Origin: Dysgonomonas sp. 25
Lineage (GTDB): Bacteria; Bacteroidota; Bacteroidia; Bacteroidales; Dysgonomonadaceae
Direction: 5' to 3'
Length of the DNA stretch: 64,000 bases
Assembly (NCBI RefSeq): GCF_010501075.1
Contig: NZ_QVMN01000002.1
Location: 1 to 64,000, forward strand
Shown here in pieces: positions 24,041-33,089 of the stretch. The notes under the pieces are model-generated. The model was not told the origin of the DNA. It did no database searches and saw only the letters and a list, made by a program, of their open reading frames with translations. Numbering within the stretch: the stretch's first letter is position 1; every line of letters begins with the position of its first letter. The position numbers and the translations under genes were made by a program.

Positions 24041-25012
24041 TTAGATGCTATTTACAATTTTATGCTGTTCTTCGAAGAAAAACCGTCTCTCCTTAGCTCC
24101 ACTATTGGATATCAGTGTGCATACTTTTTTCATCGAATTTATCCAATCCCTGACCTGTATACAGGTATCGCAATCATCTGAATAGTTAGAACTCGTGAAA
24201 AAGCTATTAAAATAACTATAACATTTACTGTCCGAAAAATAATATGAATATTGTGCTCCCAAATGGATTGTAGATAAATAAATCTGTATCTTATCAGAAT
24301 CGAGATGATTATAGGAAATTCCGTCACATACCTTTTCCATGTCATGCAACATCTTGTGGATATCGATTCTGATTAATTTAACCTCTTCTTCGCTGAGCGC
24401 TTTCAAATGGCTAAAATATTCTACATCTTTAGATAAACAGAAGATTGAGGTCATATCCCAGATATAAGTTATCTTGTGTATTTTTTTATACATCTTGGCT
24501 ATATCCTCATTGAATGATAATAATTTGGATGGAACCTGCCATGAAGAGAAATTGTTGTATTCCTCGGAGCCGATATAATAATATCCCCATTTGAAATATA
24601 CAAACTTTAAGAGATTGGGATAAGAAATGACAAATTCGAGAGGTAAGGAATTAAAAACCAATCCATATTCTGTCTCTTCATTCAAAATCCCGTTCAACAA
24701 ATTTAAATCGGCTTCCATCCAATTGGTCAGGCCATCTATAGATGAGACGCTCTTGGGCTGGTGCAATGCGTAGGTGGGAGGCGAAGAGCCATATTTATGC
24801 TTTAGTATGCCATCTATGGATATTCCCAGCTTAGCAGCAAGAATTCCCATTTCTGAAACGGCAAAATATACTTTCTTATTTAAGCGGCGAGAAGCGGACT
24901 CTTTTTCGATTTTCAATGAATCGGCAACAAAGTTTACGAGTTCACTTTTCTTACTTATTTTTCTATTAAGAGCTTTGATGAAAGCATCTAATAGATCGGG
25001 TTGGTTTGTCAT
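24041..25012 (-). CDS. Helix-turn-helix regulator of the peptide locus (putative)
   Basis: 323 aa, no signal peptide. Residues about 18-70 read as a Cro/CI-like helix-turn-helix: SELVNFVADSLKIEKESASR, then RRLNKKVYFAVSEMGILAAK and LGISIDGIL. The remaining 240 residues are helical, rich in Tyr and Ser and without a recognised family. They contain scattered cysteines (several in the last third, including DDCDTC), which could in principle sense redox state. It is the first gene of the minus-strand block, separated from the VKOR gene by a 428-bp gap with a weak terminator. A minus promoter lies upstream at 25197-25227. Control of the four conserved upstream elements is a natural hypothesis but not shown. 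Confidence 0.7.
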   Translation of the reverse strand: MTNQPDLLDAFIKALNRKISKKSELVNFVADSLKIEKESASRRLNKKVYFAVSEMGILAAKLGISIDGILKHKYGSSPPTYALHQPKSVSSIDGLTNWMEADLNLLNGILNEETEYGLVFNSLPLEFVISYPNLLKFVYFKWGYYYIGSEEYNNFSSWQVPSKLLSFNEDIAKMYKKIHKITYIWDMTSIFCLSKDVEYFSHLKALSEEEVKLIRIDIHKMLHDMEKVCDGISYNHLDSDKIQIYLSTIHLGAQYSYYFSDSKCYSYFNSFFTSSNYSDDCDTCIQVRDWINSMKKVCTLISNSGAKERRFFFEEQHKIVNSI

Positions 25013-25196
25013 TGGCTTTTTGATTTCAAACTTAATAGTATCGCAAATTCAGATCTTTATGCAAAGAAAACAATTCTCATTTACAAATAGAATACATAAT
25101 AAAGATAAAATTGAAGAAAAAATAAATTACATCGACTATTTCTGTCATAATAATTGTAAATAAAGATTAAATGTAGTAATAATATTATTATGCTGA

Positions 25197-25227
25197 CAAA
25201 ATTATATTATTTGTGTAATAGTTGAAA
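25197..25227 (-). promoter_or_regulatory. Bacteroidales-type promoter for the HTH regulator
   Basis: On the minus strand TTTC (25227-25224), 19 nt, then TAATTTTG (25204-25197). This fits the Bacteroides consensus TTTG-N19-21-TAnnTTTG with one mismatch in the -33 box. Transcription would start about 180 nt upstream of the HTH start codon. Confidence 0.45.
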
Positions 25228-25233
25228 CTAAAT

Positions 25234-25283
25234 AGTCTTAACTTTAGAACTTAATTTTATATACATTTGTAATTGTTAAGACT
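25234..25283. promoter_or_regulatory. Plus-strand -7 box enclosed by a 9-bp inverted repeat
   Basis: AGTCTTAAC (25234-25242) and GTTAAGACT (25275-25283) are perfect inverted repeats around a 32-bp interval that contains TACATTTG (25262-25269), a match to the TAnnTTTG -7 element on the plus strand. The -33 box is poor (TTTA at the wrong spacing). It would start the capsule transcript roughly 470 bp before the antiterminator gene. The repeat could be an operator or, less likely given its length, a small invertible segment. Confidence 0.4.
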
Positions 25284-25747
25284 TGAACGGATTTCTATTC
25301 GTCTGATAAATTATATAAAAGGAATTTTAAATAAAAAGAATATTATCTCTGAGTATAAAATTTTTGAAAGACGATTTAGACAGACCCTAATAAGAACAAA
25401 AACATGAAGCAGCAATACTGAATATGCGTTAAAAAGTGAAAAGACTGTAAAGGATCGTATATTTTGTATTGTTTTTCGTAGAAATTATACCTGGCATTTT
25501 GATATGCTTCGGTAAGTTTCTGATAATACGGAAAAAAGTTTTTTTTGAGAGGAACATTATGTATCCTTCAACGGCGAAGCCTTTGCCAATTTTGAGAGAA
25601 TAGTCTGATTAAAGTATAAAATAGAGAGAAAATAAAAAGACCGATATTAGTTAAATTATTATATCAGAATGTAAGTAAATAACACAATTTGATATTTGGA
25701 AATCAAATAGATTAGCAATTATTTTTTAATAACCTAACTCATCCCTA

Positions 25748-26260
25748 ATGTCACATCCCGAATCAAACGTTTGGCTTGCGGCCCGTGTCCGGCGCAACCA
25801 AGAGAGACTGGTAAAAACAAAATTAGAGCAGCTCGGCGTAAAAAATTACGTTCCATTCAGGAAAGAATTCCGTAGACGCAGAGATCGAAATGTTGAAGTC
25901 TGGATACCAGTTATCCCCAATCTTGTATTTATTCATACAGATCTCCGTACGGGCATGTCAATCGCCAATGACTATGGAGTAAGGCTCTCATATATGAGAT
26001 CTGTTGATGGCAAGAAATTGCTTGTTGTACCTCAAAAACAGATGGACGATTTCAGATTAATATGCGAGAGTGGTGTGAAATGTGTTCTGGAAGAAACTTT
26101 CGAAAAAGGCGATCGGGTGAAAATTATCAAAGGCTGCCTGACTGGCCTCGAAGGCGAATTGGTTGATACCAATAAAGACAATAGCAAGGTATTTGTGAGG
26201 TTGGAAGGCATTGCCACTTTCAAGCTGTTTGTTCCTGTAGATATGCTGAGTAAATGTTGA
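25748..26260 (+). CDS. UpxY-like NusG-family transcription antiterminator
   Basis: 170 aa. The N-terminal NGN domain (VWLAARVRRNQERLVKTKLE, then VIPNLVFIHTDLRTGM) and C-terminal KOW domain (FEKGDRVKIIKGCLTGLEGE) identify a NusG paralogue. In Bacteroides, UpxY proteins are encoded first in capsular polysaccharide operons and prevent premature termination in the operon leader. Its position at the head of a 30-kb plus-strand glycan locus, behind a long leader, fits exactly. No UpxZ-like partner gene follows; the next gene is the membrane dehydratase 35 bp on. It marks the boundary between the peptide locus and the capsule locus. Confidence 0.93.
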   Translation: MSHPESNVWLAARVRRNQERLVKTKLEQLGVKNYVPFRKEFRRRRDRNVEVWIPVIPNLVFIHTDLRTGMSIANDYGVRLSYMRSVDGKKLLVVPQKQMDDFRLICESGVKCVLEETFEKGDRVKIIKGCLTGLEGELVDTNKDNSKVFVRLEGIATFKLFVPVDMLSKC

Positions 26261-26295
26261 AGCGAATTTCTCAACCCTTTTAGCTGGTTTGTAAC

Positions 26296-28236
26296 ATGTC
26301 AACGATAAAAGGAAATCTCTTTTCTCCGAACTTCTATAGAGAGAAATTGCACAATCTGCAATATCTGAACCGGAGTATTATATTCATACTCGATCTATTG
26401 CTCTCTATTCTTGGTACACTGTGCGCATTGTTGCTCGTTTGGTTTATCCACGGTAAGGGATACATAATGAGTTCGGTAGGAGGTATTATGTCACTGGCCG
26501 TCCTCATTTCCATCCTCCTCCTTTTTCTCTTCCGGTCGTATAAGAGAAGTATCCGCTTCTCTACCCTTAGGGAGTTGAGTGGGATATTTTATTTGTTGAT
26601 AATCAAATGTGTGCTGATTTCATCCGTTGTTGCCAAACAAGGTGTTTTCGATATAAAATACACCCTCATTTGTGGCTTGTTAGACTTGTTTATATCCGCT
26701 TTTTTCATGGTCTCTTTCCGCGTGTTTATGGTGAGTATCTATTATTTGCTGTTGCGCAAGGATGTAAAACAAACAAATGATGTATTGATATATGGCGATA
26801 CTAACTACGCTCCATTGCTTGCCTCACAAATAAATAGCAACGATGATATTCCCTACAACGTGATTGGACTATTGAGCCTGAAACAACAGAAAAAAGGGTT
26901 CAAAATAGGAGGAGTATGCGTATATACATGGGATGGAGATTTAGACAAATTGTTATTATCTGTTAAACAGAATGTCACCCATATTGTATTTACCAATTAT
27001 GCAGATTTCAAATCGGAATCCGACGGATTAGTTTACAGCTGTATGGAATACAATATAAAGATGCTGATGACAGGTGAAATTCACTTGTTGGATAAGCACA
27101 ATATGAAGCAGCAGATAAAAAGCATCGATATTGTAGATTTGTTGCAGCGGGACGAAATAACAATAGACGTGGAAGCTGTATCGGAAGAGGTGCGCGACAA
27201 GATTGTTTTAGTAACGGGAGCGGCTGGTTCTATCGGGCGCGAAATCTCGATGCAATTGGCCTATTTTGGTGTAAAACAACTGATTCTGTTGGATATTGCC
27301 GAAACGCCATTGCATAATTTAGAGATGGAGATGCAGAAGAAATTTCCGCATCAGGATATTCGTTTTATATTGAGCGATGTCCGTTCCGAAGCAAGAATCA
27401 AAGACCTTTTCGAAAACAATAAACCCGATTTCGTATTTCATGCGGCAGCTTATAAGCACGTTCCGGTTATCGAAGACAATCCGTGCGAAGGGGTGCTTAC
27501 GAATATTTGGGGAACTGTAAATGTTGCCCGTCATTCACAACTTTATGGGGTAGAGAAATTTGTGATGATATCTACCGATAAAGCCGTGAACCCGACAAAC
27601 GTAATGGGTGCTACGAAGCGTATAGCCGAATTGTGCGTACAAGGATTAAATAATAGCTCCAAAACCCAATTTATCACTGTCCGCTTCGGGAATGTATTGG
27701 GCAGCAATGGTTCTGTTATACCGTTGTTTAAGGAGCAGATAGCGAATGGTGGCCCTGTGACTGTAACGCACCCTGACATTATCCGCTATTTTATGACCAT
27801 CCCCGAGGCTTGCAGGTTGGTGTTGCAGGCAGCTACTATGGGAAAAGGGGGAGAGATTTTCGTTTTCGATATGGGCGAACAAGTCAAGATCGACAATTTG
27901 GCGCGCAAGATGATTCTGTTATCCGGGCTTATCCCCGACGAAGACATAAAAATAGAATATACAGGCCTCCGTTCCGGCGAAAAGCTATATGAGGAACTGT
28001 TGACCGAAATCGAATCTACGCAGGCAACGAAGAACAAAAAAATACGTGTTGCACAGGCTGATAAAATCAATGAGGAAGAGCTGAAGAAAAAGATAATCAA
28101 GCTTATGCACTATGCCAATCAGACGGATATAACGAATACCGTCAGGGTGATGAAGCGGATTGTTCCCGAATTTAAAAGTAACAATTCCGAATTTGAAGTA
28201 CTGGATAAAGAAGAAATAGTAACGACAATCGGATAG
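26296..28236 (+). CDS. Membrane UDP-sugar 4,6-dehydratase (PglF/CapD-like)
   Basis: 646 aa. Four N-terminal membrane helices (about 25-145), a first Rossmann-like domain, then a nucleotide-sugar dehydratase domain from about 300 with the NAD-binding VTGAAGSIGREI. The active-site stretch STDKAVNPTNVMGATKR has the Met-x3-Lys form characteristic of this subfamily in place of Tyr-x3-Lys. Such enzymes convert UDP-GlcNAc to UDP-2-acetamido-4-keto-2,6-dideoxyhexose. With the aminotransferase (33717-34886), acetyltransferase (33090-33716) and PglC-type transferase (32443-33066) it makes a full set for a UDP-N,N'-diacetylbacillosamine-type sugar. Identity is strong; exact stereochemistry is not determinable. 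Confidence 0.92.
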   Translation: MSTIKGNLFSPNFYREKLHNLQYLNRSIIFILDLLLSILGTLCALLLVWFIHGKGYIMSSVGGIMSLAVLISILLLFLFRSYKRSIRFSTLRELSGIFYLLIIKCVLISSVVAKQGVFDIKYTLICGLLDLFISAFFMVSFRVFMVSIYYLLLRKDVKQTNDVLIYGDTNYAPLLASQINSNDDIPYNVIGLLSLKQQKKGFKIGGVCVYTWDGDLDKLLLSVKQNVTHIVFTNYADFKSESDGLVYSCMEYNIKMLMTGEIHLLDKHNMKQQIKSIDIVDLLQRDEITIDVEAVSEEVRDKIVLVTGAAGSIGREISMQLAYFGVKQLILLDIAETPLHNLEMEMQKKFPHQDIRFILSDVRSEARIKDLFENNKPDFVFHAAAYKHVPVIEDNPCEGVLTNIWGTVNVARHSQLYGVEKFVMISTDKAVNPTNVMGATKRIAELCVQGLNNSSKTQFITVRFGNVLGSNGSVIPLFKEQIANGGPVTVTHPDIIRYFMTIPEACRLVLQAATMGKGGEIFVFDMGEQVKIDNLARKMILLSGLIPDEDIKIEYTGLRSGEKLYEELLTEIESTQATKNKKIRVAQADKINEEELKKKIIKLMHYANQTDITNTVRVMKRIVPEFKSNNSEFEVLDKEEIVTTIG

Positions 28237-28238
28237 CA

Positions 28239-29360
28239 ATGAGCGGACAGCCAATCAGAATATTAATGCTTTTCACGATCCTCAATAGGGGAGGAGCCGA
28301 AACGATGGTCATGAATTACCTTAGGCGGATAGACCGCTCCAAAGTAATTTTCGACTTTGTAGTGCATCGCGAGGATAAGGGAGCCTACGAAGATGAGATA
28401 GAAAGCATGGGTGGCAAAATCTTCCGTTTTCCTCCTTTTCAGGCTTGGCATATCCTGATGTATAAAAAGCTGATAGCCGATTTTTTCGATGCTCATCCCG
28501 AATATAAAATGATACACGGGCATTGTTCCGAGTTGGGCTATTTCTTCTACAAAGAGGCATATAAGCGGGGCATTCAGTTTATAGCCGCACATGCCCATAA
28601 CGAATATAAAGGATTTGACATAAAAACTCCGGCAAGGAATATCCTGAAATGGATAATGCGTCCTTATCTGACACATTATTTTACCTGTAGCCGGGGAGCT
28701 GCAAAGTGGTTATTCGGAAATCACTTGATGAATAAAGCCATATTTATGCCGAATGCTATCGATGCCCGCACACTGGCATTCGATCCTGTCAAGAGAGCAG
28801 AAATTCGAAATTGCAATGGCTGGACTGGCCGCTTGGTTATAGGGAATGTTTCGAGGTTTTCGCATCAAAAGAATCACTCTTTTCTATTAGACATATTTGT
28901 TGAGATAGTTCGCCGGGAAGCCTCTGCCTTATTAGTTCTGGTAGGCAGTGGCGGCGAGCTGGAGGATAAGGTAAAGGAAAAGGCAGCCCGATTGGGACTT
29001 GGAGATAAAATCCAATTTATGGGGAGCCGGAACGATATTCCCGATTTATTGCAAGGCATGGATCTTTTTTTATTCCCATCCTATTTCGAAGGCTTGAGTG
29101 TCGCTCAATTAGAGGCACAGGCATCAGGTCTGAGTGTTGTAAATTCCACCGGAATCTCGGCGGAAGGAACAATCATCCCCGAGCTTGTAGATTCGCTATC
29201 CTTAAACCTTTCTCCTGCCAAATGGGCAGAACGGGTGTTGTGTGTAATAAATAATTATGAACGTAAAGATCGTTTCCGCGAAATTTCGGAGGCGGGATTT
29301 GATATAAATAAGAATGTAGAATGGCTTCAGAATCTGTATATAAGGGAAAGCCCACGCTAA
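28239..29360 (+). CDS. GT4-family glycosyltransferase
   Basis: 373 aa GT-B enzyme. The N-terminal LNRGGAETMVMNYLRR loop, the middle VIGNVSRFSHQKNHSFLLD strand and the C-terminal FPSYFEGLSVAQLEAQASGL with the nucleotide-binding Glu-x7-Glu pattern are typical of retaining GT4 transferases. It starts 2 bp after the dehydratase stop and overlaps the next gene by 40 bp. It should add one sugar to the lipid-linked repeat unit at the cytoplasmic face; donor unknown. Confidence 0.92.
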   Translation: MSGQPIRILMLFTILNRGGAETMVMNYLRRIDRSKVIFDFVVHREDKGAYEDEIESMGGKIFRFPPFQAWHILMYKKLIADFFDAHPEYKMIHGHCSELGYFFYKEAYKRGIQFIAAHAHNEYKGFDIKTPARNILKWIMRPYLTHYFTCSRGAAKWLFGNHLMNKAIFMPNAIDARTLAFDPVKRAEIRNCNGWTGRLVIGNVSRFSHQKNHSFLLDIFVEIVRREASALLVLVGSGGELEDKVKEKAARLGLGDKIQFMGSRNDIPDLLQGMDLFLFPSYFEGLSVAQLEAQASGLSVVNSTGISAEGTIIPELVDSLSLNLSPAKWAERVLCVINNYERKDRFREISEAGFDINKNVEWLQNLYIRESPR

Positions 29361-30241
29361 CCGTGTTCACTCCGGCTTATAACCGTGCTCATACCATAGA
29401 GTTGTGTTATAGGAGCTTATTGCGCCAGACTTTGTCCGATTTCAAGTGGTTGATAATAGACGATGGTTCTACGGATGCTACACGCGAATTGGTTGAGTCC
29501 TGGATAGCAGAAGGCCGGATTCCTATCACCTATTACTATCAAGACAATCAGGGGATGCACGGGGCGCACAATGCCGCATATCGGCTGATAGATACCGAAT
29601 TGAATATGTGTATAGATTCCGATGATTACCTTGCCGATAATGCAGTGGAACTTATCGTAAATAAATGGAAGCAGGAAGGATCGGATAAATATGCGGGGAT
29701 CATAGGCCTGGATGCGAAATACGACGGGACTGTAATCGGTACTCGATTTGATGCCCCCCAAACAACCCTTTCGGGGTTTTATATGCAGGGTGGGCGCGGC
29801 GATAAGAAATTGGTTTATCGTACATCGGTGATAAATAGCGTGCCCGAATATCCGGTTTTCGAAGGCGAAAAATATGTTGGATTAGCGTATAAATATCACT
29901 TGATCGACCTAAAATATGAATTGCTGACGATGAACGAAGTATTGTGTTACGTCGATTATCAAGCGGATGGCTCTTCGGTAAATATGTATAAGCAATATTT
30001 CCGTAATCCACGGGGATTTGCATTTCTACGGAGCGCATCTATGCAACATCACCCCTCACCAAAGCGAAGATTCATCGAAGCAATGCATTATGTGAGTTCA
30101 AGCATCATTTGCCGCAATCCTAAGTTTATATCCGACTCTCCGCGTAAGCTGATGACTCTGTCGGCTATTCCATTCGGGGTGGTATTATATCTCTATCTTC
30201 TGTTTCAATATAAGCGAAACAAAACGCTATTACTGAAATAA
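29321..30241 (+). CDS. GT2-family glycosyltransferase
   Basis: 306 aa. The GT-A signature is LTVFTPAYNRAHTIELCYRS, DDGSTDATRE, and the metal/nucleotide motif CIDSDDYLAD around residue 95. The ATG at 29321 lies 40 bp inside the previous gene. I kept it because no later in-frame ATG precedes the conserved core. The C-terminal hydrophobic stretch (FGVVLYLYLLFQY) suggests membrane association. It is part of the repeat-unit assembly set; donor and linkage unknown. Confidence 0.92.
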   Translation: MASESVYKGKPTLTVFTPAYNRAHTIELCYRSLLRQTLSDFKWLIIDDGSTDATRELVESWIAEGRIPITYYYQDNQGMHGAHNAAYRLIDTELNMCIDSDDYLADNAVELIVNKWKQEGSDKYAGIIGLDAKYDGTVIGTRFDAPQTTLSGFYMQGGRGDKKLVYRTSVINSVPEYPVFEGEKYVGLAYKYHLIDLKYELLTMNEVLCYVDYQADGSSVNMYKQYFRNPRGFAFLRSASMQHHPSPKRRFIEAMHYVSSSIICRNPKFISDSPRKLMTLSAIPFGVVLYLYLLFQYKRNKTLLLK

Positions 30242-30255
30242 TTATAGCAGTTGAT

Positions 30256-31359
30256 ATGATAGATTATATCCCGACTCATATATATACGGATGTTTTTAAT
30301 TTTCTGGTATTTGCACTGGTTATCTATGCTGTATTGCAGAGTTTCTCCGGCAACCTTTTCAAGCCCGAAACGAGAGTTACAAATAATGTAATAGGATATG
30401 TTGTTATTGTCTTTGTTATCCTATACATGGGGCTACGCCCGGTTTCATCCGTTTTCGGAGATACAGTAAACTATGCCGAATCGTTTTACAGGCTGCAGAT
30501 GGATACCAGCCACTTCCGCATATTGGGTGATGGAGAATGGGTATTCAATACAATCATGTTTTGGTTTGCCAAGTACAGCGATATTCATCTGTTCTTTTTG
30601 TTCTGTGCGGCAATATATACGGGAACATTGTATTGGGCATTCAAGCGGATTTTCAAGGAAGATTTCTTTATACCCTTTATCATAGCCATGGCTATGTTTA
30701 CCTTTTGGAGTTATGGGGTGAATGGAATACGTAACGGGATGGCGGCATCGATAATTATCCTTGCCCTGACTTTCAGGAAAAATATTATTGTCATGCTGCT
30801 ATTGGCAGCTTTGAGTGTCGGAATCCATAAATCCATGTACCTGATAATAGCAGCGGCAGGATTGGCTTACTTCCTGAAAGACGCTAAGATATATTTAGCT
30901 ATTTGGATAGGGAGTATTCTTGTTTCACTCATTGCCGGTAATACAGTTGCAAATTTCATTGCCGGTAGCGGTTTGTTCGGAGACGATCGTTTTGCAAGCT
31001 ATATCGAAGGTAATAATACCCGCAGTGTTTTTAGCCATACAGGCTTCAGATGGGATTTCCTGCTGTATAGCGCAGTTCCCGTTGTAACAGGGAGCTATTT
31101 CGTTCTGAAAAAAGAATATACAGACAAGTTCTATATCTGGCTGTTTAATATCTACCTGATGACTAACGCCTTTTGGATTATAGTGATCAGAGCGAGTTTT
31201 TCCAACCGTTTTGCTCAAATATCATGGTTCCTAATCCCATTAATACTTGCTTATCCTTTCTTTATGAAAAAGTTCTGGGATAATCAGCAGATGAAGATTG
31301 GGTACATGGTAATAATCGCTTATTTATATACTTTCTACTTAGTATTTATCGCCAGATGA
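30256..31359 (+). CDS. EpsG-family polysaccharide polymerase
   Basis: 367 aa with about ten hydrophobic membrane segments. The segment TFWSYGVNGIRNGMAASIII is the typical EpsG/Wzy-like signature (polar NGIRNGMA after an aromatic-rich helix). Members polymerise lipid-linked repeat units at the periplasmic face. It is the only polymerase candidate in the locus and pairs functionally with the Wzx flippase at 51792. It overlaps the following gene by 4 bp (ATGA), indicating translational coupling. Confidence 0.87.
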   Translation: MIDYIPTHIYTDVFNFLVFALVIYAVLQSFSGNLFKPETRVTNNVIGYVVIVFVILYMGLRPVSSVFGDTVNYAESFYRLQMDTSHFRILGDGEWVFNTIMFWFAKYSDIHLFFLFCAAIYTGTLYWAFKRIFKEDFFIPFIIAMAMFTFWSYGVNGIRNGMAASIIILALTFRKNIIVMLLLAALSVGIHKSMYLIIAAAGLAYFLKDAKIYLAIWIGSILVSLIAGNTVANFIAGSGLFGDDRFASYIEGNNTRSVFSHTGFRWDFLLYSAVPVVTGSYFVLKKEYTDKFYIWLFNIYLMTNAFWIIVIRASFSNRFAQISWFLIPLILAYPFFMKKFWDNQQMKIGYMVIIAYLYTFYLVFIAR

Positions 31360-32453
31360 AAAAGGTAATACGTGTAGCTACTTCGCCTATCTCGCTCGAT
31401 TTGCTGTTGCGCGGACAACTTCAATTTCTGAATAATTATTATGAAGTTGTAGGAGTTGCATCGCCCGATAGGGAGATACACCGTAAAATATCCGAACGGG
31501 AAGGAATACGTACTGTTGAACTCGGGATAGAACGAAAAATATCACTGATTAAAGATTTGAAATCGCTGATTGATTTATACAAGCTTTTCCGTAGAGAGAA
31601 GCCCGATATAGTTCATTCCCTGACACCCAAAGCGGGATTGCTTTCCATGCTGGCGGCATGGGTGGCAGGCGTGCCGGTAAGGATACACACTTTTACAGGA
31701 CTTATATTCCCGTGGAGGAAAGGATATATGTGCAAACTGCTGAAACTCATGGACAGATTGACTTGCATCTCGGCAACAGATATTATCCCCGAAGGAGAGG
31801 GAGTAAGGACAGAGTTGATAAATAGCCGCATTACGAAGAAGCCGTTGGAAGTATTAGCTAACGGCAATATCAATGGAATAGATTTGGAATATTTCAAGCC
31901 TGCGCAGAGAAAGCAGGCCGATACTGTCACCCGTTTTGTTTTTGTCGGCAGGATAGTCCGCGACAAAGGAATAGAAGAACTGAAAGAAGCCTTCGCCCGG
32001 TTGAATAATGCAGAATTGATACTGGTCGGTCCGTTCGAACAGGAACTTAATCCATTGAGTGAGAGTTGTTACCAATGGATTCGGCAAGGGAAACAGGTAC
32101 GCTATGTCGGTTTCAAAGAAGATATCCGCCCGTATCTTGCCCATGCCGATGTTTTTGTATTCCCCTCGCACAGGGAAGGATTCCCGAATACCCTCCTTCA
32201 AGCCGGAGCTATGGGGCTTCCTGCCATAGCAACAAACATTTGCGGTTGCAACGAGATAATTATTCACGGGGCGACGGGATTGCTTATAGAACCTCACAAC
32301 CCCAATCAACTCTATGAAGCGATGAAATTATTAGCTGAGAATCCTGCTTTGAGGAAAAAGATGGGCGCAATTGCCCGAAAACACATTGCCGAGAGATTTT
32401 CGCAACAACAGGTCTGGAATGCCTTATTAGAATTTTATCAAGATGTATCCTGA
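31356..32453 (+). CDS. GT4-family glycosyltransferase
   Basis: 365 aa. An N-terminal GT-B domain (KKVIRVATSPISLDLLL, then HSLTPKAGLLSMLAAWVAGV) is followed by the acceptor-to-donor hinge RFVFVGRIVRDKGIEEL and the donor-site FPSHREGFPNTLLQAGAMGL and GCNEIIIHGATGLL. Similar proteins sit directly upstream of PglC-type transferases in Bacteroidales loci, as here (11-bp overlap with the next gene). It probably adds the second sugar onto the diNAcBac-type primer (inference from order). Confidence 0.92.
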   Translation: MKKVIRVATSPISLDLLLRGQLQFLNNYYEVVGVASPDREIHRKISEREGIRTVELGIERKISLIKDLKSLIDLYKLFRREKPDIVHSLTPKAGLLSMLAAWVAGVPVRIHTFTGLIFPWRKGYMCKLLKLMDRLTCISATDIIPEGEGVRTELINSRITKKPLEVLANGNINGIDLEYFKPAQRKQADTVTRFVFVGRIVRDKGIEELKEAFARLNNAELILVGPFEQELNPLSESCYQWIRQGKQVRYVGFKEDIRPYLAHADVFVFPSHREGFPNTLLQAGAMGLPAIATNICGCNEIIIHGATGLLIEPHNPNQLYEAMKLLAENPALRKKMGAIARKHIAERFSQQQVWNALLEFYQDVS

Positions 32454-33066
32454 TTTCTTCAAGCGTATATTGGATATAGTAGGAGCAATTACAGGGCTTC
32501 TGCTCTTATCTCCTGTGTTGTTCCTGACTTCCATATTGTTGGCTGCCGTCAATGGTGGTTCTCCCTTTTTTCTTCAAAAAAGACCGGGTAAGGGTGGGAG
32601 GATATTCCGCATTATCAAGTTTAAGACGATGAATGATAGACGAGATAAGGACGGTAAATTATTGCCCGATTACGAGAGGATGCACCGCATAGGGCGGTTG
32701 GTGAGGTCACTTTCCGTAGATGAATTGCCGCAGATGATAAACGTATTGCTCGGGCAGATGAGTTTCATCGGGCCACGTCCGTTATTGGTCGAATATCTTC
32801 CGCTGTATACACCTCAACAGGCTATTCGCCATACCGTAAGACCGGGTATCACCGGATGGGCACAGGTAAACGGTCGCAATGCTATTTCGTGGGAACAAAA
32901 ATTCGAACACGATAGCTGGTATGTCCGTCATGTGAGCTTAAAAACTGATATGAAAATCGTTTGGATGACTATACGGAAAATTATCGTCCGTGACGGAATA
33001 GATGCGGACAAGAATACGACTATGATTCCTTTTGATGTCTATTGCAGGCAGATAAGAGGAAATTAG
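32443..33066 (+). CDS. PglC-type initiating sugar-phosphate transferase
   Basis: 207 aa, the size of monotopic phosphoglycosyl transferases. One N-terminal re-entrant hydrophobic helix (RILDIVGAITGLLLLSPVLF), a basic RIFRIIKFKTMND, the catalytic DELPQMINVLLGQMSFIGPR and GITGWAQVNGRN. It transfers a sugar phosphate, here probably diNAcBac-phosphate, to undecaprenyl phosphate to begin the repeat unit. The downstream acetyltransferase and aminotransferase genes make the matching UDP-sugar, which supports the assignment. Confidence 0.93.
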   Translation: MYPDFFKRILDIVGAITGLLLLSPVLFLTSILLAAVNGGSPFFLQKRPGKGGRIFRIIKFKTMNDRRDKDGKLLPDYERMHRIGRLVRSLSVDELPQMINVLLGQMSFIGPRPLLVEYLPLYTPQQAIRHTVRPGITGWAQVNGRNAISWEQKFEHDSWYVRHVSLKTDMKIVWMTIRKIIVRDGIDADKNTTMIPFDVYCRQIRGN

Positions 33067-33089
33067 ATAAATCACAAAAAGAAGATTGC

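Larger units (their letters stand above)
25013..25747. other. Divergent intergenic region with promoters and long capsule-operon leader
   Basis: 735 bp, strongly AT-rich, between the minus-strand HTH gene and the plus-strand antiterminator gene. It holds a minus promoter (25197-25227), a plus -7 box (25262-25269) flanked by a 9-bp inverted repeat, and about 470 bases that would form the 5' leader of the capsule mRNA. Long leaders upstream of UpxY-type genes are known in Bacteroides capsule operons. No gene is apparent. Confidence 0.6.
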
